A stretch of DNA of 36,515 nt from Candidatus Moraniibacteriota bacterium (GCA_018499985.2 JAHBAT020000019.1:1-36515); one strand, 5' to 3'. Positions 14,874 through 24,352 are shown, counted from the first letter of the stretch. Translations and numbers: made by a program. The notes: generated by a model not told the origin, from the letters alone.

Positions 14874-15985
14874 AGGGTTTGCTCTATTGCTTTTACAAAG
14901 CATTTTTTGGCTGTTTCTAGGGAGTAGAATTCAACAATCGTCTTTCGTGCTTCTGCCGCTATTTTTTGAGCAAAGCCGGGATTGTCTAGGATGTTTCTGA
15001 TGGCTTTTTCAAGGGACTCACTTGAGCGAGGAGGGATGAGAATACCATTGAAGGTATCCTGGATGAGAATTCTATTTTCAGGGATGTTGGTTGCGATAAT
15101 GGGTAAGCTCATAGACATAGCCTCTTGAAGAGCATTGCTGAGGCCTTCAAAAAAAGTAGGAAAGACAAAGAGGTGACTTATAGCAAGAATTTCTTTTATG
15201 TCACTTCGTTTTCCAAGAAAAATAATCCGAGAAGCAGAGGAAAAACTTGCTACCTGATGCTCTAGATTTTTTCGCTCCTCGCCATCACCGACAAGAAGTA
15301 GGATACACTGAGGGTACTTTTGAGCAATCTTTTCGAATGCCTCTAGAAGATAGAAGTGGCCCTTGTTAGTGTGGAGATTGGCAACACAGGTAATGATAAA
15401 GGCTTCATCGGGTAGGGAGAGTTCTTTTTGAAGAGAAACCGTATCAACAATATCCTTTTCATAAATAGTTGTATCGATACCATTAGGAATAACGATGATT
15501 CTTTCGGGGCATACATTTAGATTTTTTGTATAGAATGTTTTTACAGCTTCACTATTTGCAAAGTATTTTTTAACAAAAAAACGAGTGTATTTTTCAAAAA
15601 AACGAGCAACCCAGTAGCGCTTATCATTATATGTCGTACGCAAAAATGGAATAATAGGTGTATTTTTTTCCCTGAAGAGGGGAAGTAAAAGTCTTCCTAT
15701 GACATCAGCATGAAAAAGATAAGTAATGATGAGATCGGGCTTCTCCCGTCTTATTATTTTGATAAGACGAATAAGACCGGGTATATCAAAAAAATTTCGG
15801 TAGTAAGAGCAGGTAATGGGGATGGAAATTTCTCTAAATCGAGGAGCTAAAGATCCTTCAGATCGTAGACAAACAAGGGTGTGGTCAAAGTCGACAAGAG
15901 TGGGAATGGTCCGAAGAAGTACGTTTTCACAACCCCCATTATCGAGGGATTGGATAATATGAATGATTTTTTTCTTAGGACTCAT
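14870..15985 (-). CDS. Glycosyltransferase family 4 (GT4)
   Basis: This 371-residue enzyme starts KKKIIHIIQSLDNGGCENVLL, the common opening of GT4 enzymes of the WaaG/PimA-like group with a GG-x-E acceptor loop. It has PNGIDT before the second domain, then CVANLHTNKG and EGLSNALQEAMSMSLPII at the donor site. ATG 15985 is chosen: it overlaps the methyltransferase gene upstream by 11 bases, and an ATG 72 bases earlier would add a Ser/Lys-rich segment that is not family-like. It is coupled to the GT2 gene by an ATGA overlap. Confidence 0.88.
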   Translation of the reverse strand: MSPKKKIIHIIQSLDNGGCENVLLRTIPTLVDFDHTLVCLRSEGSLAPRFREISIPITCSYYRNFFDIPGLIRLIKIIRREKPDLIITYLFHADVIGRLLLPLFREKNTPIIPFLRTTYNDKRYWVARFFEKYTRFFVKKYFANSEAVKTFYTKNLNVCPERIIVIPNGIDTTIYEKDIVDTVSLQKELSLPDEAFIITCVANLHTNKGHFYLLEAFEKIAQKYPQCILLLVGDGEERKNLEHQVASFSSASRIIFLGKRSDIKEILAISHLFVFPTFFEGLSNALQEAMSMSLPIIATNIPENRILIQDTFNGILIPPRSSESLEKAIRNILDNPGFAQKIAAEARKTIVEFYSLETAKKCFVKAIEQTL

Positions 15986-17069
15986 AGATGCCAGTACAGG
16001 TGATACCTGCTTCAGGGTGTTCGAAGGCTTTGATGTCTTTGAGTTTGGCAGTTTCAAACCAGTCTCTGATTTGCTCTACGTAGTAGTAGTTGCTCTTAGG
16101 GGTAGCTAGGACATCAAAAGCATCGTTAAGCTTCATATTGAATGGGAAGTTGGCATAGTAAGAAAAAGGCACTTTTTTGGCGAGTTTTTTGAAGCCGTAC
16201 CAGTTAAGGATATGCGTTACGACATTGATAAGGTGAACTGCTAATCCTGGGATATAGCAGAGCTTATAGAGAAGCGGCTTAGGTAGATGCTTTAAGACAT
16301 CTCGCAGGGGTTCGTAGAAATAGATAGCACGAGCGTTGTTACGGCGATTGTATACCCAGATAAGCATGCGTCCACCTTGCTTGAGTACAGGCGGTAGTGC
16401 TACAAAACCATCTTTTGGCTGTGGGAGATGATGGAGAACACCAATAGAATAGGCAATATCAAAAATACCCTTAAAAGGCATGGCATAAATATCTGCCTGT
16501 ACAATACAGACGTTCGGAAAGTCTTTGGTCATGGCATAGGCTACCTCAACGCTTTCGCCGAGATCTGTACCAAAAGAAATTTCTGTCCCACAAAGAGCAG
16601 CCCATTTCGTAAAGCGACCAGAGCCGCAGCCGATATCGAGGGTGAGCTTACCTTTGAGGTCTTCTTCTTTGAGATAGGGGGTGAGAAAGTGAAGGAAATT
16701 TTGTTTTTCGTAGTTGTTTTCCTTGTAGATGTACTTCCATTCGTAAGCAAAGCTCTCAGCGGTTTTTTTCTGATGAGTGATAAAGCTATCGAAGTCTTTG
16801 ATGCGATCAATGCTCGCTTGCCATTCTTCTTGAATATCCTTGGGTAGGGTATTTTTGTATGTCTGAAAGAACTCGTAACGGGTCTGAAGAAGATTCTCAC
16901 GGAGTTCATTGATCATGATACGTGGGATACCTCCAATGATTGGATACCAAGTGGTTTCATTTTTGAGGATACCTGCCTCAACGTGATTCCCGTCTTCTTT
17001 GAGAATTTGAAGTTCAAATGATTGGCCAGAAAGCGGATCTGAAATATACGGAAGATGTTGTTTGAGCAT
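15975..17069 (-). CDS. SAM-dependent methyltransferase with N-terminal Trm112-like segment
   Basis: This 364-residue protein starts with a segment of about 55 residues carrying the pattern L-x-CP...YPIIGGIPRI (42-51), as in Trm112p-like domains, but the zinc-binding cysteines are replaced (SDPLSG in place of C-P-x-C). A class I methyltransferase core follows with LDIGCGSGRF (144-153), IAYSIGVLHHLPQP and LKQGGRMLIWVY. About residues 255-300 are partly hydrophobic. It lies 12 bases after the asparagine synthase-like gene, second in the ten-gene minus operon. Glycan or lipid carrier methylation is inferred. Confidence 0.85.
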   Translation of the reverse strand: MLKQHLPYISDPLSGQSFELQILKEDGNHVEAGILKNETTWYPIIGGIPRIMINELRENLLQTRYEFFQTYKNTLPKDIQEEWQASIDRIKDFDSFITHQKKTAESFAYEWKYIYKENNYEKQNFLHFLTPYLKEEDLKGKLTLDIGCGSGRFTKWAALCGTEISFGTDLGESVEVAYAMTKDFPNVCIVQADIYAMPFKGIFDIAYSIGVLHHLPQPKDGFVALPPVLKQGGRMLIWVYNRRNNARAIYFYEPLRDVLKHLPKPLLYKLCYIPGLAVHLINVVTHILNWYGFKKLAKKVPFSYYANFPFNMKLNDAFDVLATPKSNYYYVEQIRDWFETAKLKDIKAFEHPEAGITCTGIYES

Positions 17070-17081
17070 AGATAGGGATAG

Positions 17082-18986
17082 TTATATTGTTTTATTATAA
17101 GCGGAATCAAAGTATTCTTCAAACCAGAGCTCCAAAGTAAGGAGCGCCCAAATACGCGGAGCATGATTGATTCCGGTTTGGACATGCTCATCCAGAAATG
17201 AGCGAATGGCACTTTCTTTGAAGAGTCCTCGAGAAAGAGCCTTTTGTCCAAGAAGTTTCTCGTAGACAAAGTCTTTGAGTTCTCCTCGAAACCACTCATC
17301 AATAGGAATACCAAAGCCCATCTTTGGACGAAACATAACTTCGTCAGGAACAATACCACGGAGCGCTTCTTTGAGAATATACTTCTTGTTATCGAGACCT
17401 TTGAGTTTGAGTGAAAAGGGAATCTTAGACGTGAGTTCCAGGAATTCATGGTCAAGGAAGGGAGAGCGACCCTCTAGTGAAACTGCCATACTAGCCATGT
17501 CTACTTTTACAAGCAGGTCATCTGGGAGGTACGTCATAAAGTCAGCATAAACTGCTTGCTCGGTACGATTTCTTGAGCCACTTTTTCGAAAGAAGTGAGA
17601 AATCAGAATATTGGTATCGCCGAAAGCCTTTTCTTTAAATGTATCTGTGTAGAGGTTATTTTTTTGAGGAGTAGTAAAATAGGCCGTATACATCATATAT
17701 CGACGACTGTAGTTTTGGTTGAGGGTTTTTATAAAACGATGAAGTCGTTCAAAAAAATTGGTCTTAAATATTTTTGAAGCACCATAGGCTATTGGCATAA
17801 GAAGAAGTGTGAAATAGCCGATATATTCAGTAAGGAGAGAAATCCGAAATGCACTGTAACGGCTGTAGCCAGCAAAGTTTTCATCACCGCCATCGCCATT
17901 AAGTGCTACGCTCACGTGTTCATGAGTGAGTTTGCTTACCATGTAGGTAGGTAGAGCACTAGAGTCAGCAAAAGGCTCTTCGTACTGACGCACGAGCATT
18001 GGGAGAAGCTCCATGGCATGAGGTTCCACGATAAATTCTGTATGATCGGTATGAAACTTGTCCGCTACCATACGAGCGTATGGCAGCTCATTGTATTTTT
18101 CGGCTACGAACCCAATAGAAAAGGTTTTGATAGGTGTCTTACTGTGTCTACTCATAAGGGCCACAATAGCACTTGAGTCGATACCACCAGAAAGAAAGGC
18201 TCCAAGAGGAACGTCAGAAATCATGCGTAGACGCACTGATTCATCGAGTTTTTCTATAATTTGTTTCTTCCATTCAGTTTCGCTCAGCTTCCATTTGGTA
18301 GCATAGCTGAGCTTCCAATAGCACTTTTCTTCTACTTTCCCACTCTTGAGATTGACAGTAAGAGTATGAGCAGGCTTGAGCTTGCGAATACCCTTAAATC
18401 CAGTAAGTGGCGCGGGTACATACTGAAGAGTTAGATAGTGATGTATGGCTTCGTAGTCTGGCTCACGTGTGTATTCTGGTTGAGTCAGGATAGCCTTGAG
18501 TTCTGAGGCAAAGATAAAGGTCTTATCATCGAGATAGTATTTGAAGGGTTTTTTGCCTACACGGTCTCGAGCGCAGAAGAGGGTGTGATTTTGTTCATCA
18601 TAGATAACAAAAGCAAACATGCCACGAAGATGGTCGAGGCATTTCTCGCCGTACTCAGCATAGAGAGCGAGGATTACTTCGGTATCAGAATGCGACTTAA
18701 AAGAATAACCTTTTTGGATAAGTTCTTCGCGTTTTTCTTGAAAATTATAAATTTCTCCATTGAAAACAATCTCATAGCGATCAAGATAGCGCATAGGCTG
18801 GTGACCAAGAGGGGAGAGATCGATAATAGAGAGACGCTGGTGACCAAGGCCTACACAAGTATCTGGAGAAATATAAACACCACTATCATCTGGACCACGA
18901 TGAGTAATAGTGTTATTCATAGCTGAAATTACTTCAGGAGTAACACTTTTTTGATTGAAAGTAGCCTTACCGACAATACCGCACAT
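17082..18986 (-). CDS. asnB: Glutamine-hydrolysing asparagine synthase-like amidotransferase
   Basis: This 634-residue two-domain enzyme has the nucleophile Cys2 after Met, R50 in HQRLSI, NGE (76-78) and D101 of a class II glutaminase, and then the synthetase domain with the PP-loop SGGIDSS (266-272) and LNGDGGDENFAGY. Classical function is ATP-dependent transfer of glutamine ammonia to aspartate. Homologues in O-antigen and capsule loci are thought to amidate uronic acids or other sugar carboxylates. A UDP-glucose dehydrogenase gene in this window (27015) would supply a uronic acid, so a glycan-tailoring role is plausible but unproven. It heads the minus operon, with its own promoter (TTGCCA-N17-TATGAT). 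Confidence 0.93.
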   Translation of the reverse strand: MCGIVGKATFNQKSVTPEVISAMNNTITHRGPDDSGVYISPDTCVGLGHQRLSIIDLSPLGHQPMRYLDRYEIVFNGEIYNFQEKREELIQKGYSFKSHSDTEVILALYAEYGEKCLDHLRGMFAFVIYDEQNHTLFCARDRVGKKPFKYYLDDKTFIFASELKAILTQPEYTREPDYEAIHHYLTLQYVPAPLTGFKGIRKLKPAHTLTVNLKSGKVEEKCYWKLSYATKWKLSETEWKKQIIEKLDESVRLRMISDVPLGAFLSGGIDSSAIVALMSRHSKTPIKTFSIGFVAEKYNELPYARMVADKFHTDHTEFIVEPHAMELLPMLVRQYEEPFADSSALPTYMVSKLTHEHVSVALNGDGGDENFAGYSRYSAFRISLLTEYIGYFTLLLMPIAYGASKIFKTNFFERLHRFIKTLNQNYSRRYMMYTAYFTTPQKNNLYTDTFKEKAFGDTNILISHFFRKSGSRNRTEQAVYADFMTYLPDDLLVKVDMASMAVSLEGRSPFLDHEFLELTSKIPFSLKLKGLDNKKYILKEALRGIVPDEVMFRPKMGFGIPIDEWFRGELKDFVYEKLLGQKALSRGLFKESAIRSFLDEHVQTGINHAPRIWALLTLELWFEEYFDSAYNKTI

Positions 18987-19020
18987 AAAAGGAAAAATCG
19001 CCCAATAAAGGCTTAATTAC

Positions 19021-19050
19021 TTGTCTATCATACCGTAAATAGGCTATACT
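19021..19050 (+). promoter_or_regulatory. Promoter of the methyltransferase gene at 19075
   Basis: TTGTCT (19021-19026) and TATACT (19045-19050) are separated by 18 bp, with the ATG 24 bases after the -10. It is interlaced with the divergent asnB promoter, so the two cannot be bound by polymerase at once. Confidence 0.6.
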
Positions 19051-19055
19051 GGCAA
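19027..19055 (-). promoter_or_regulatory. Promoter of the asnB-led minus operon
   Basis: On the minus strand TTGCCA (plus-strand 19050-19055) and TATGAT (19027-19032) are separated by exactly 17 bp. The start site would fall near 19020, about 34 bases before the asnB ATG. It overlaps the plus-strand promoter almost completely. Confidence 0.65.
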
Positions 19056-19074
19056 AAATTACTGTAATACAACT

Positions 19075-20022
19075 ATGGAAATCATATCTTGCAAGGCTTG
19101 TGGGGGAGATAATTGGCAGAGTGTCCTTGAAACAAAAGATTATTTACACAATATCCCAGGACTTTTTACGATTGCTCGATGTACTGACTGTGGCTTTATG
19201 GCCACTAATCCAAGGCCAGATGAGAAGGAAATCATGGCCTATTATCCGGAAGAATATGGCCCCTATCAACTCAATACCGCACGAGTAGAAAAAGTGGTAG
19301 CCCATCAGAAGAAGTACCCCTTTCTTTTTAGCTTGGTAGATCCGCAAATTTTTAGGATTGGACGAGAGAAGTGCGCTAATTGTGAGCTTAGGGTGCTCGA
19401 AATTGGGTGCGGAGCAGGGAATTTTCTTTACGAGTTGAGACTCCGTTTTCCAAAGTGGAAGCTCGTAGGAACTGATTTCAGTGTGCGCTCTATTGAGAAA
19501 TTGCAAGAAAAAGGAATTGAAGCCTATGTTTCAGATCTCAAAGTATTGCCACACAATGACAAATCACAAGACATTGTCTACGGTTTCATGATTGTCGAAC
19601 ATTTGCACAAACTTGAACAGACTCTCGGTGAAGTGAAGCGTGTACTCAAAGATGATGGCAAGCTTGTCATTGCGGTACCAAATATCAAGAGTTGGCAATT
19701 TCGGGTTTTTGGTAAGTATGCCTACATTCTCCATATACCGGCGCACCTCTATCACTTTGATGAAAAAACTTTGACTACCGTAATGAAGAAAAATGGTTTT
19801 GAGGTAGAAAGCATGACGTATCACCGCACTCTTCAGGATAGCTCTTTTAGTCTCTGTAATGCGATAAGAGAAAGTCAGTTACCTGAGAGTCTCAAGAGTA
19901 TACTCTTAAAAATATTTCGTTGGCGCACAGCGTATCACTTTCTGACATTACCTTTGGCCTATATCCAAGCTTGGACAAAGCAGTCGCCTGGCATGACGGC
20001 AGTATTGCGAAAATCTTCTTAA
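19075..20022 (+). CDS. SAM-dependent methyltransferase with N-terminal zinc ribbon
   Basis: This 315-residue protein has an N-terminal four-Cys ribbon (C6, C9, C36, C39) with ARCTDCGFMATNPRPDE, the usual start of the C-methyltransferase-like proteins in polysaccharide loci. Motif I VLEIGCGAGNF lies at 107-117, followed by VGTDFS, YGFMIVEHLH and VLKDDGKLVIAVPN. The C-terminal part is basic and hydrophobic. It stands alone between divergent and convergent genes; its stop is directly adjacent to the stop of the GT4 gene at 20023, with no intervening base. Substrate unknown, glycan methylation inferred. Confidence 0.88.
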   Translation: MEIISCKACGGDNWQSVLETKDYLHNIPGLFTIARCTDCGFMATNPRPDEKEIMAYYPEEYGPYQLNTARVEKVVAHQKKYPFLFSLVDPQIFRIGREKCANCELRVLEIGCGAGNFLYELRLRFPKWKLVGTDFSVRSIEKLQEKGIEAYVSDLKVLPHNDKSQDIVYGFMIVEHLHKLEQTLGEVKRVLKDDGKLVIAVPNIKSWQFRVFGKYAYILHIPAHLYHFDEKTLTTVMKKNGFEVESMTYHRTLQDSSFSLCNAIRESQLPESLKSILLKIFRWRTAYHFLTLPLAYIQAWTKQSPGMTAVLRKSS

Positions 20023-21174
20023 TTAGGAAAGAATTTTTGTAAAAAGAGCCTGATATTTTTCTATAGCCTTGTTCCAGATAAAAAGAGAAGAGACCCTTTT
20101 TTCTGCCTCTAAGCCATACTCTTGTATGAGTTCAGGGTTAAGAGAAAGGGAGAGAAGATTTTTTTTGAGAGCTTCTATGTCTCTTGCTTCTATCAGGATG
20201 CCGTCTTTGTGGCCAGAAATAATTTCATTGGTACCGCCGACATCAGTAGCAATAATAGCTTTTTTGAGAAGAGCTGCCTCTATTACGGAGGTTGGTATAC
20301 CTTCGGTATAGCTAGGATTTACAAAAATATCAAACACTTTGAGGTAGCCCATAGCAACAGGAAGGGGTTGTGCTCCCAAAAAAAGCACGCGTGATTCAAT
20401 GGTAAGTTTCCGAGAGAGTTCCTCGAGACGAGCTTTTTCTGGTCCATCTCCAATTATGACAAGAAGAGCTTTTGGTATTTCTGCCTCAGCAAAAGCTTGA
20501 ATAAGATCATGCACTCCTTTGCCTTCAATAAGTCTACCAATGTAGCCAATAAGAGTTGTGTTTGGGTGAACTTCTTTGAGCTCTTTGATTGGTGAAGCAG
20601 AAAGAATAAGATCTTTTTCAACACCACGGTACACTACTTCGCAGTCAGTGCGGCCAGAGAGTTTGATGACAAATTTTCTGGATGCTTCTGAATTAGCAAT
20701 GACGAGTTTGGCATGTTTGAGTATGAGTCGTCCGAGCGTGTAGTCGTATATTTTACCGAGAAGATTTTTGGAGGCATTTTCAAATTGAGCGAAATCAGAT
20801 CCATGCTCTATATGAACCCAATGGATATGTTTTTTCCAAGCAAAATAGCCTGCCATAAGAGAAGGAAAGAAAAAGCGAGTGCGAGAAATTACAAGAGAGT
20901 AATTTCCTAGAGAAAGATTTTTCCAGAGCTTCCAGAAGTCTTTTTTCCAAAAAAGAGGAATTGGATAATTATGAATAATTTCTACCGCTGGGTAACGAAT
21001 GACCCGAACACGCGTATGCATGACTTCAGAGGAGGGTGCAGTGAGAGGAAGGCGAGGTGTAAACACGGTAATAGAGGCACCTTTTTCGGAAAAGTGCTTA
21101 TTGAATTCATCGCTGTGACTTTCGAGTCCACCACGATGAGGTGGATAGTAAGGTGAAAAAATAAGAAGCTTCAT
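20023..21174 (-). CDS. Glycosyltransferase family 4 (GT4)
   Basis: This 383-residue GT-B enzyme starts KLLIFSPYYPPHRGGLESH, the classical opening of GT4 mannosyl/hexosyltransferases with a GG acceptor loop. It has EHGSDF, IANSEASRKFV and YRGVEKDL before the hinge, then YIGRLIEGKGVHDLI, IGDGPEKARLEEL and EGIPTSVIEAALLKKAII at the donor site. It is the last gene of the five-gene minus operon, 3 bases after the GT-C-like gene. No SD. Specificity is unknown. Confidence 0.9.
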   Translation of the reverse strand: MKLLIFSPYYPPHRGGLESHSDEFNKHFSEKGASITVFTPRLPLTAPSSEVMHTRVRVIRYPAVEIIHNYPIPLFWKKDFWKLWKNLSLGNYSLVISRTRFFFPSLMAGYFAWKKHIHWVHIEHGSDFAQFENASKNLLGKIYDYTLGRLILKHAKLVIANSEASRKFVIKLSGRTDCEVVYRGVEKDLILSASPIKELKEVHPNTTLIGYIGRLIEGKGVHDLIQAFAEAEIPKALLVIIGDGPEKARLEELSRKLTIESRVLFLGAQPLPVAMGYLKVFDIFVNPSYTEGIPTSVIEAALLKKAIIATDVGGTNEIISGHKDGILIEARDIEALKKNLLSLSLNPELIQEYGLEAEKRVSSLFIWNKAIEKYQALFTKILS

Positions 21175-21177
21175 ATG

Positions 21178-23313
21178 TTAAGGAATGTACTGCCAAATGA
21201 TAATCTCTTCGTTGGGATACGTGTACACTCTTTGGAAGTGTTCAGGGACTTGATCGTAAATAAAAGCTGGCTCCTTAGTTATTTGAGAATTTTGACTGTA
21301 CGGTCTTCTCGCATAAGGGTTACGAGCATCTGGTTTCGCATAATAGACGTATATATTATGAAGAGAATGCTCAGGATTTTTTTGGGAGGAGAGAGGGACT
21401 TCTTTTTGAAAGTCTTGAGAAATTTTTTCTAGACGAGCAGCCTCCCTTAAAAGGTCATCTTTTTTTGCTGTCAGTGTAAAGCTGTTGATATTTTGAAGAG
21501 CAAGGGTGACTTGTTGTTGGAAATTTTTGTAGTAGAAATCTAGTTCTGGACTATTAGCTGAGTAATCGTCTAAGAGCTTAAAAAAGATTCTTTGATCAAA
21601 ATAGAAAAGAGGGTCATTGGTAGAGATAGTTTTTATTTGAGCGTGTGTGCGGAGTAGATTTTCGTTGCCACTGGTGAATACGATGGCGTTAGAGGGTAAT
21701 GAGGTTTTTATCCAATCGGCGGAATAAAGTTGAGGAGGTGTAATGAGAAACTGCTTTAGCTGATTGATATACAAAGCCCCAATGATATTGATGAAAAGAA
21801 GACAGATTACAAGATAGGGTGTCCATAGCCAGCGTCGGGAAAGATAATTGAGAGCTGGTATAAATAGTGCAAAAGCAAAAAGCACAGTAATGCCCCATGC
21901 GCGTTCTGGCAAGAGTGCAATATTAAAAAAACGAGGAAGTAACTCAGAGATACTAAAAAATACAAAGGCACTTAAGCTGAGGACAAAGATTTCGGGAGAA
22001 GTACTGAGGGTACGATAAAAAGGATATTTTTTCCAAAAAAAATAAAAGAAGTAACCAAAGAGAATGAAAAAAAGTGGCCCAGCATAGAAAGCGTAGTAAC
22101 GAAGAACTCCCATAGGCGAATTCCAGCCAACGGACATGCCGTCAATATTGATATACGTTGCTGGGTATGCAAAATTGAAAGTGCTTTTTTGAAAGAGAAC
22201 AAAAAGATTTTGAATCCAAAGAAAGATAAATTGGAATACTGATGAAAAAAGAGAAAGAAGATGGAGAATAATGAAGACGCTTAAAAGAGCAATAAGAAAA
22301 GGATTTTTTTGATAGAGCGATTTTAGTGAATTTTTGTAAAAAAGAAGAGTAGAAAAAATCCAAAGTAATAAGATAATACCAGCAGCTTCATGATAAAATG
22401 CTGTACCTGCAAGGATAAAGCCACCCCAAAAAAAGAAAAAACGATTCTTTGAAAAATAGCTTATAAGCAGTGAAAGACAGAAGAGTATGAGGCCAAAATT
22501 GAGGATGGCCTGAGGAATGGGAGTGTGACTGTAGAGTACAAATGATCCCGTCACAAAGGGGAAAAGATAGACAATAACTTTTTCTTTTTTTGAAGTAAAG
22601 AAAGAGGCGATAAGGGTAAGTGGTAAGACAAGTAGGAGAGAAAAGAAAGGAAGGACGTACTTGAAATAAGCGTAGCTGTCTATTTGGGCGCTTTTGATAA
22701 AGATATAAGCCAGGGAAGAAAAAAGTGGTCGATAGAGATGTAGCGCAGTGACGATACCATTGGTAAAATCTTTTTGATACAGGGAAAGCCAGTAATAGGG
22801 ATCAAGATCAGGAAGAGCATAAAAAGCCCGGACAATTATGGTTGTGAAGGTGGCAAAAAAGAGAGTTGTGAAGAGAAGGTGAACTTGATTTTTTTTGAGT
22901 GAATGCCAGAGGGATTCCTCTGGAAACTCTAGAAATTGAGGGTTGAGTAGCCAGGCGAAGATAAATGTAATAAAGGAAAAAAAGACGGGTGTAAGTGGAT
23001 GTGTAATGAGTAGGAAGCTAAAAAGAAGGGTAATGAAAAGAGGTGGAATAATAAAGCTTAAGGTAGTTGCTAGGAAAAGTTTTTCTAGCCAGTTAAATTT
23101 TTTTTGAAAAAGTTTTTCTGTAATACTGGCTAGATTGATGCCAGCAAGCGGTAAGCAGATACTAAGAACAAGAAGAGAAAAGCTGATTTTCAGGAGAGGC
23201 TCATCACTAGAGGGTGCAACAGCGCTTATAGCAAACAACAAAAAAAGACCAAAATTAAGGAGAAAAAGGTTTCTGGTAAAATCTTTAGAAGAAAGATGAG
23301 GGAGCAACCGCAT
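21178..23313 (-). CDS. Large polytopic membrane protein, GT-C-like
   Basis: This 711-residue protein has roughly 12-14 hydrophobic segments over the first 530 residues and then a soluble C-terminal region of about 180 residues that should face outside. DLDPYYW (169-175) in the first large outer loop resembles the acidic loop of GT-C glycosyltransferases and STT3-like proteins. HEAAG and LLPRFFNIALLPERAW further on resemble membrane-embedded polymerase or mannosyltransferase segments, but I recognise no named family. Its operon contains a GT2 of the polyprenyl-phosphate-sugar synthase type, which could make its donor. A Wzy-like polymerase is an alternative. It lies 5 bases after the DUF2304 gene. 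Confidence 0.7.
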   Translation of the reverse strand: MRLLPHLSSKDFTRNLFLLNFGLFLLFAISAVAPSSDEPLLKISFSLLVLSICLPLAGINLASITEKLFQKKFNWLEKLFLATTLSFIIPPLFITLLFSFLLITHPLTPVFFSFITFIFAWLLNPQFLEFPEESLWHSLKKNQVHLLFTTLFFATFTTIIVRAFYALPDLDPYYWLSLYQKDFTNGIVTALHLYRPLFSSLAYIFIKSAQIDSYAYFKYVLPFFSLLLVLPLTLIASFFTSKKEKVIVYLFPFVTGSFVLYSHTPIPQAILNFGLILFCLSLLISYFSKNRFFFFWGGFILAGTAFYHEAAGIILLLWIFSTLLFYKNSLKSLYQKNPFLIALLSVFIILHLLSLFSSVFQFIFLWIQNLFVLFQKSTFNFAYPATYINIDGMSVGWNSPMGVLRYYAFYAGPLFFILFGYFFYFFWKKYPFYRTLSTSPEIFVLSLSAFVFFSISELLPRFFNIALLPERAWGITVLFAFALFIPALNYLSRRWLWTPYLVICLLFINIIGALYINQLKQFLITPPQLYSADWIKTSLPSNAIVFTSGNENLLRTHAQIKTISTNDPLFYFDQRIFFKLLDDYSANSPELDFYYKNFQQQVTLALQNINSFTLTAKKDDLLREAARLEKISQDFQKEVPLSSQKNPEHSLHNIYVYYAKPDARNPYARRPYSQNSQITKEPAFIYDQVPEHFQRVYTYPNEEIIIWQYIP

Positions 23314-23318
23314 GGTAT

Positions 23319-23660
23319 TTATTTTTCAAGATCCTGAAGGCTTTCTTGGCGTGTCAGGGTAGTGATTTGTTGTTCAAGTTTTTCAATGGCTGAAAGGAGC
23401 TTAAAGAGCATAAGAAAGACCAGGAGAAAACCAGCAAGGATAACAGCGTTGATGTTACCTTCAATACCGATAAGTTTGGCTACTGTATTGCTCACGTGTG
23501 GAAAGGTGACCACGGTAGCCATGCCTCCCCAGACAATGATGCGGGTAAGGAGCTTGAGAAATGTCTGATTTCCCTTGCCTCCAAAATAGTTCTTCAGTCC
23601 TTGAAAAATCATAATGGCCGCAAAAGCAACAATAATAATTTGGTAGAGTGCAAAGTGCAT
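23319..23660 (-). CDS. DUF2304 family membrane protein
   Basis: This 113-residue protein has three hydrophobic segments (about 1-22, 35-55 and 60-85) and a C-terminal coiled-coil-like tail (LLSAIEKLEQQITTL). This fits PF10066/DUF2304, which is regularly encoded beside GT2 enzymes of the dolichol-phosphate-mannose synthase type, as here. A partner or membrane anchor for the GT2 at 23678 is the usual guess. ATG 23660 is chosen because relatives begin with the first helix; an ATG at 23696 would overlap the GT2 gene by 19 bases. TATAAT lies ten bases before ATG 23660. Confidence 0.82.
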   Translation of the reverse strand: MHFALYQIIIVAFAAIMIFQGLKNYFGGKGNQTFLKLLTRIIVWGGMATVVTFPHVSNTVAKLIGIEGNINAVILAGFLLVFLMLFKLLSAIEKLEQQITTLTRQESLQDLEK

Positions 23661-23669
23661 AGTGTTCGT

Positions 23670-23675
23670 ATTATA
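23670..23675 (-). promoter_or_regulatory. Possible internal -10 box before the DUF2304 gene
   Basis: A perfect TATAAT on the minus strand lies ten bases before the ATG at 23660, in the 17-base gap after the GT2 gene. A start about seven bases later would leave a leader of only two or three bases. The -35 region is poor, so it may be chance. Confidence 0.3.
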
Positions 23676-23677
23676 AG

Positions 23678-24349
23678 TTATGAAATCATATGCCAAATAA
23701 TTTTGTAGAGGGTTTTGAGTCCATTGACAAAGCCTTGTTTTTGGATTTTCCCCATACTGTATTCAGTATAGCGCACTTCGATAGGGACTTCGGAGTAGCG
23801 GAGTTTATGAAGATAAATTTCTCGAATGACCTCACTATCGTACTCATAGCGGTCTGTTTTGGTATTGATTATTTCTACTGCATGACGTGAGTAGGCACGA
23901 AAGCCAGACTGACTATCTGAAACCCAAAGACCGTAGATGTACCAAGTAACAGCGTTGCCGATATGATTAGCAAGGATTTTATACCAAGGCATCCCCTTGG
24001 GGTTTTTGAGTCGAGTCCCAAGAGCTACGTCGCACTTGCCATTGAGGATAGGCTGGATAAGTCGCGCTATATCCTCTGGGTTATGCTGACCATCACTATC
24101 GAGAGTTACGACTAGCTCGCAGCCAAGTTTTTTGGAGGCTTCGATACCGGTTTTCGTTGCGGCACCTTTGCCGCGATTGATTTTGTGGCGAAGTGCGATG
24201 ATGCCCGGTAGAGACCGAGCTACGGCATAGGTATCATCGGTACTCCCATCGTCGACGAGGATAATTTTTTGGTAGCCAGCATCCTGGATCTCTTTGATGA
24301 CATCTTTGATGATTTTGGATTCATTGTAGGCAGGAAGGACTATCCACAT
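23678..24349 (-). CDS. GT2 of the polyprenyl-phosphate hexose synthase type (DPM1-like)
   Basis: This 223-residue GT-A enzyme has VLPAYNE (4-10), LVDDGSTDDT (31-40) and the metal-binding DSDGQHNPED (84-93), then SQSGFRAYSR, a typical DPM1/DPG-synthase sequence. It lacks C-terminal TM helices, so it may rely on the adjacent DUF2304 protein for the membrane. It should load a hexose from GDP- or UDP-sugar onto undecaprenyl phosphate for use outside by GT-C enzymes such as that encoded at 21178. It begins 3 bases after the epimerase gene. Confidence 0.9.
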   Translation of the reverse strand: MWIVLPAYNESKIIKDVIKEIQDAGYQKIILVDDGSTDDTYAVARSLPGIIALRHKINRGKGAATKTGIEASKKLGCELVVTLDSDGQHNPEDIARLIQPILNGKCDVALGTRLKNPKGMPWYKILANHIGNAVTWYIYGLWVSDSQSGFRAYSRHAVEIINTKTDRYEYDSEVIREIYLHKLRYSEVPIEVRYTEYSMGKIQKQGFVNGLKTLYKIIWHMIS

Positions 24350-24352
24350 ATG

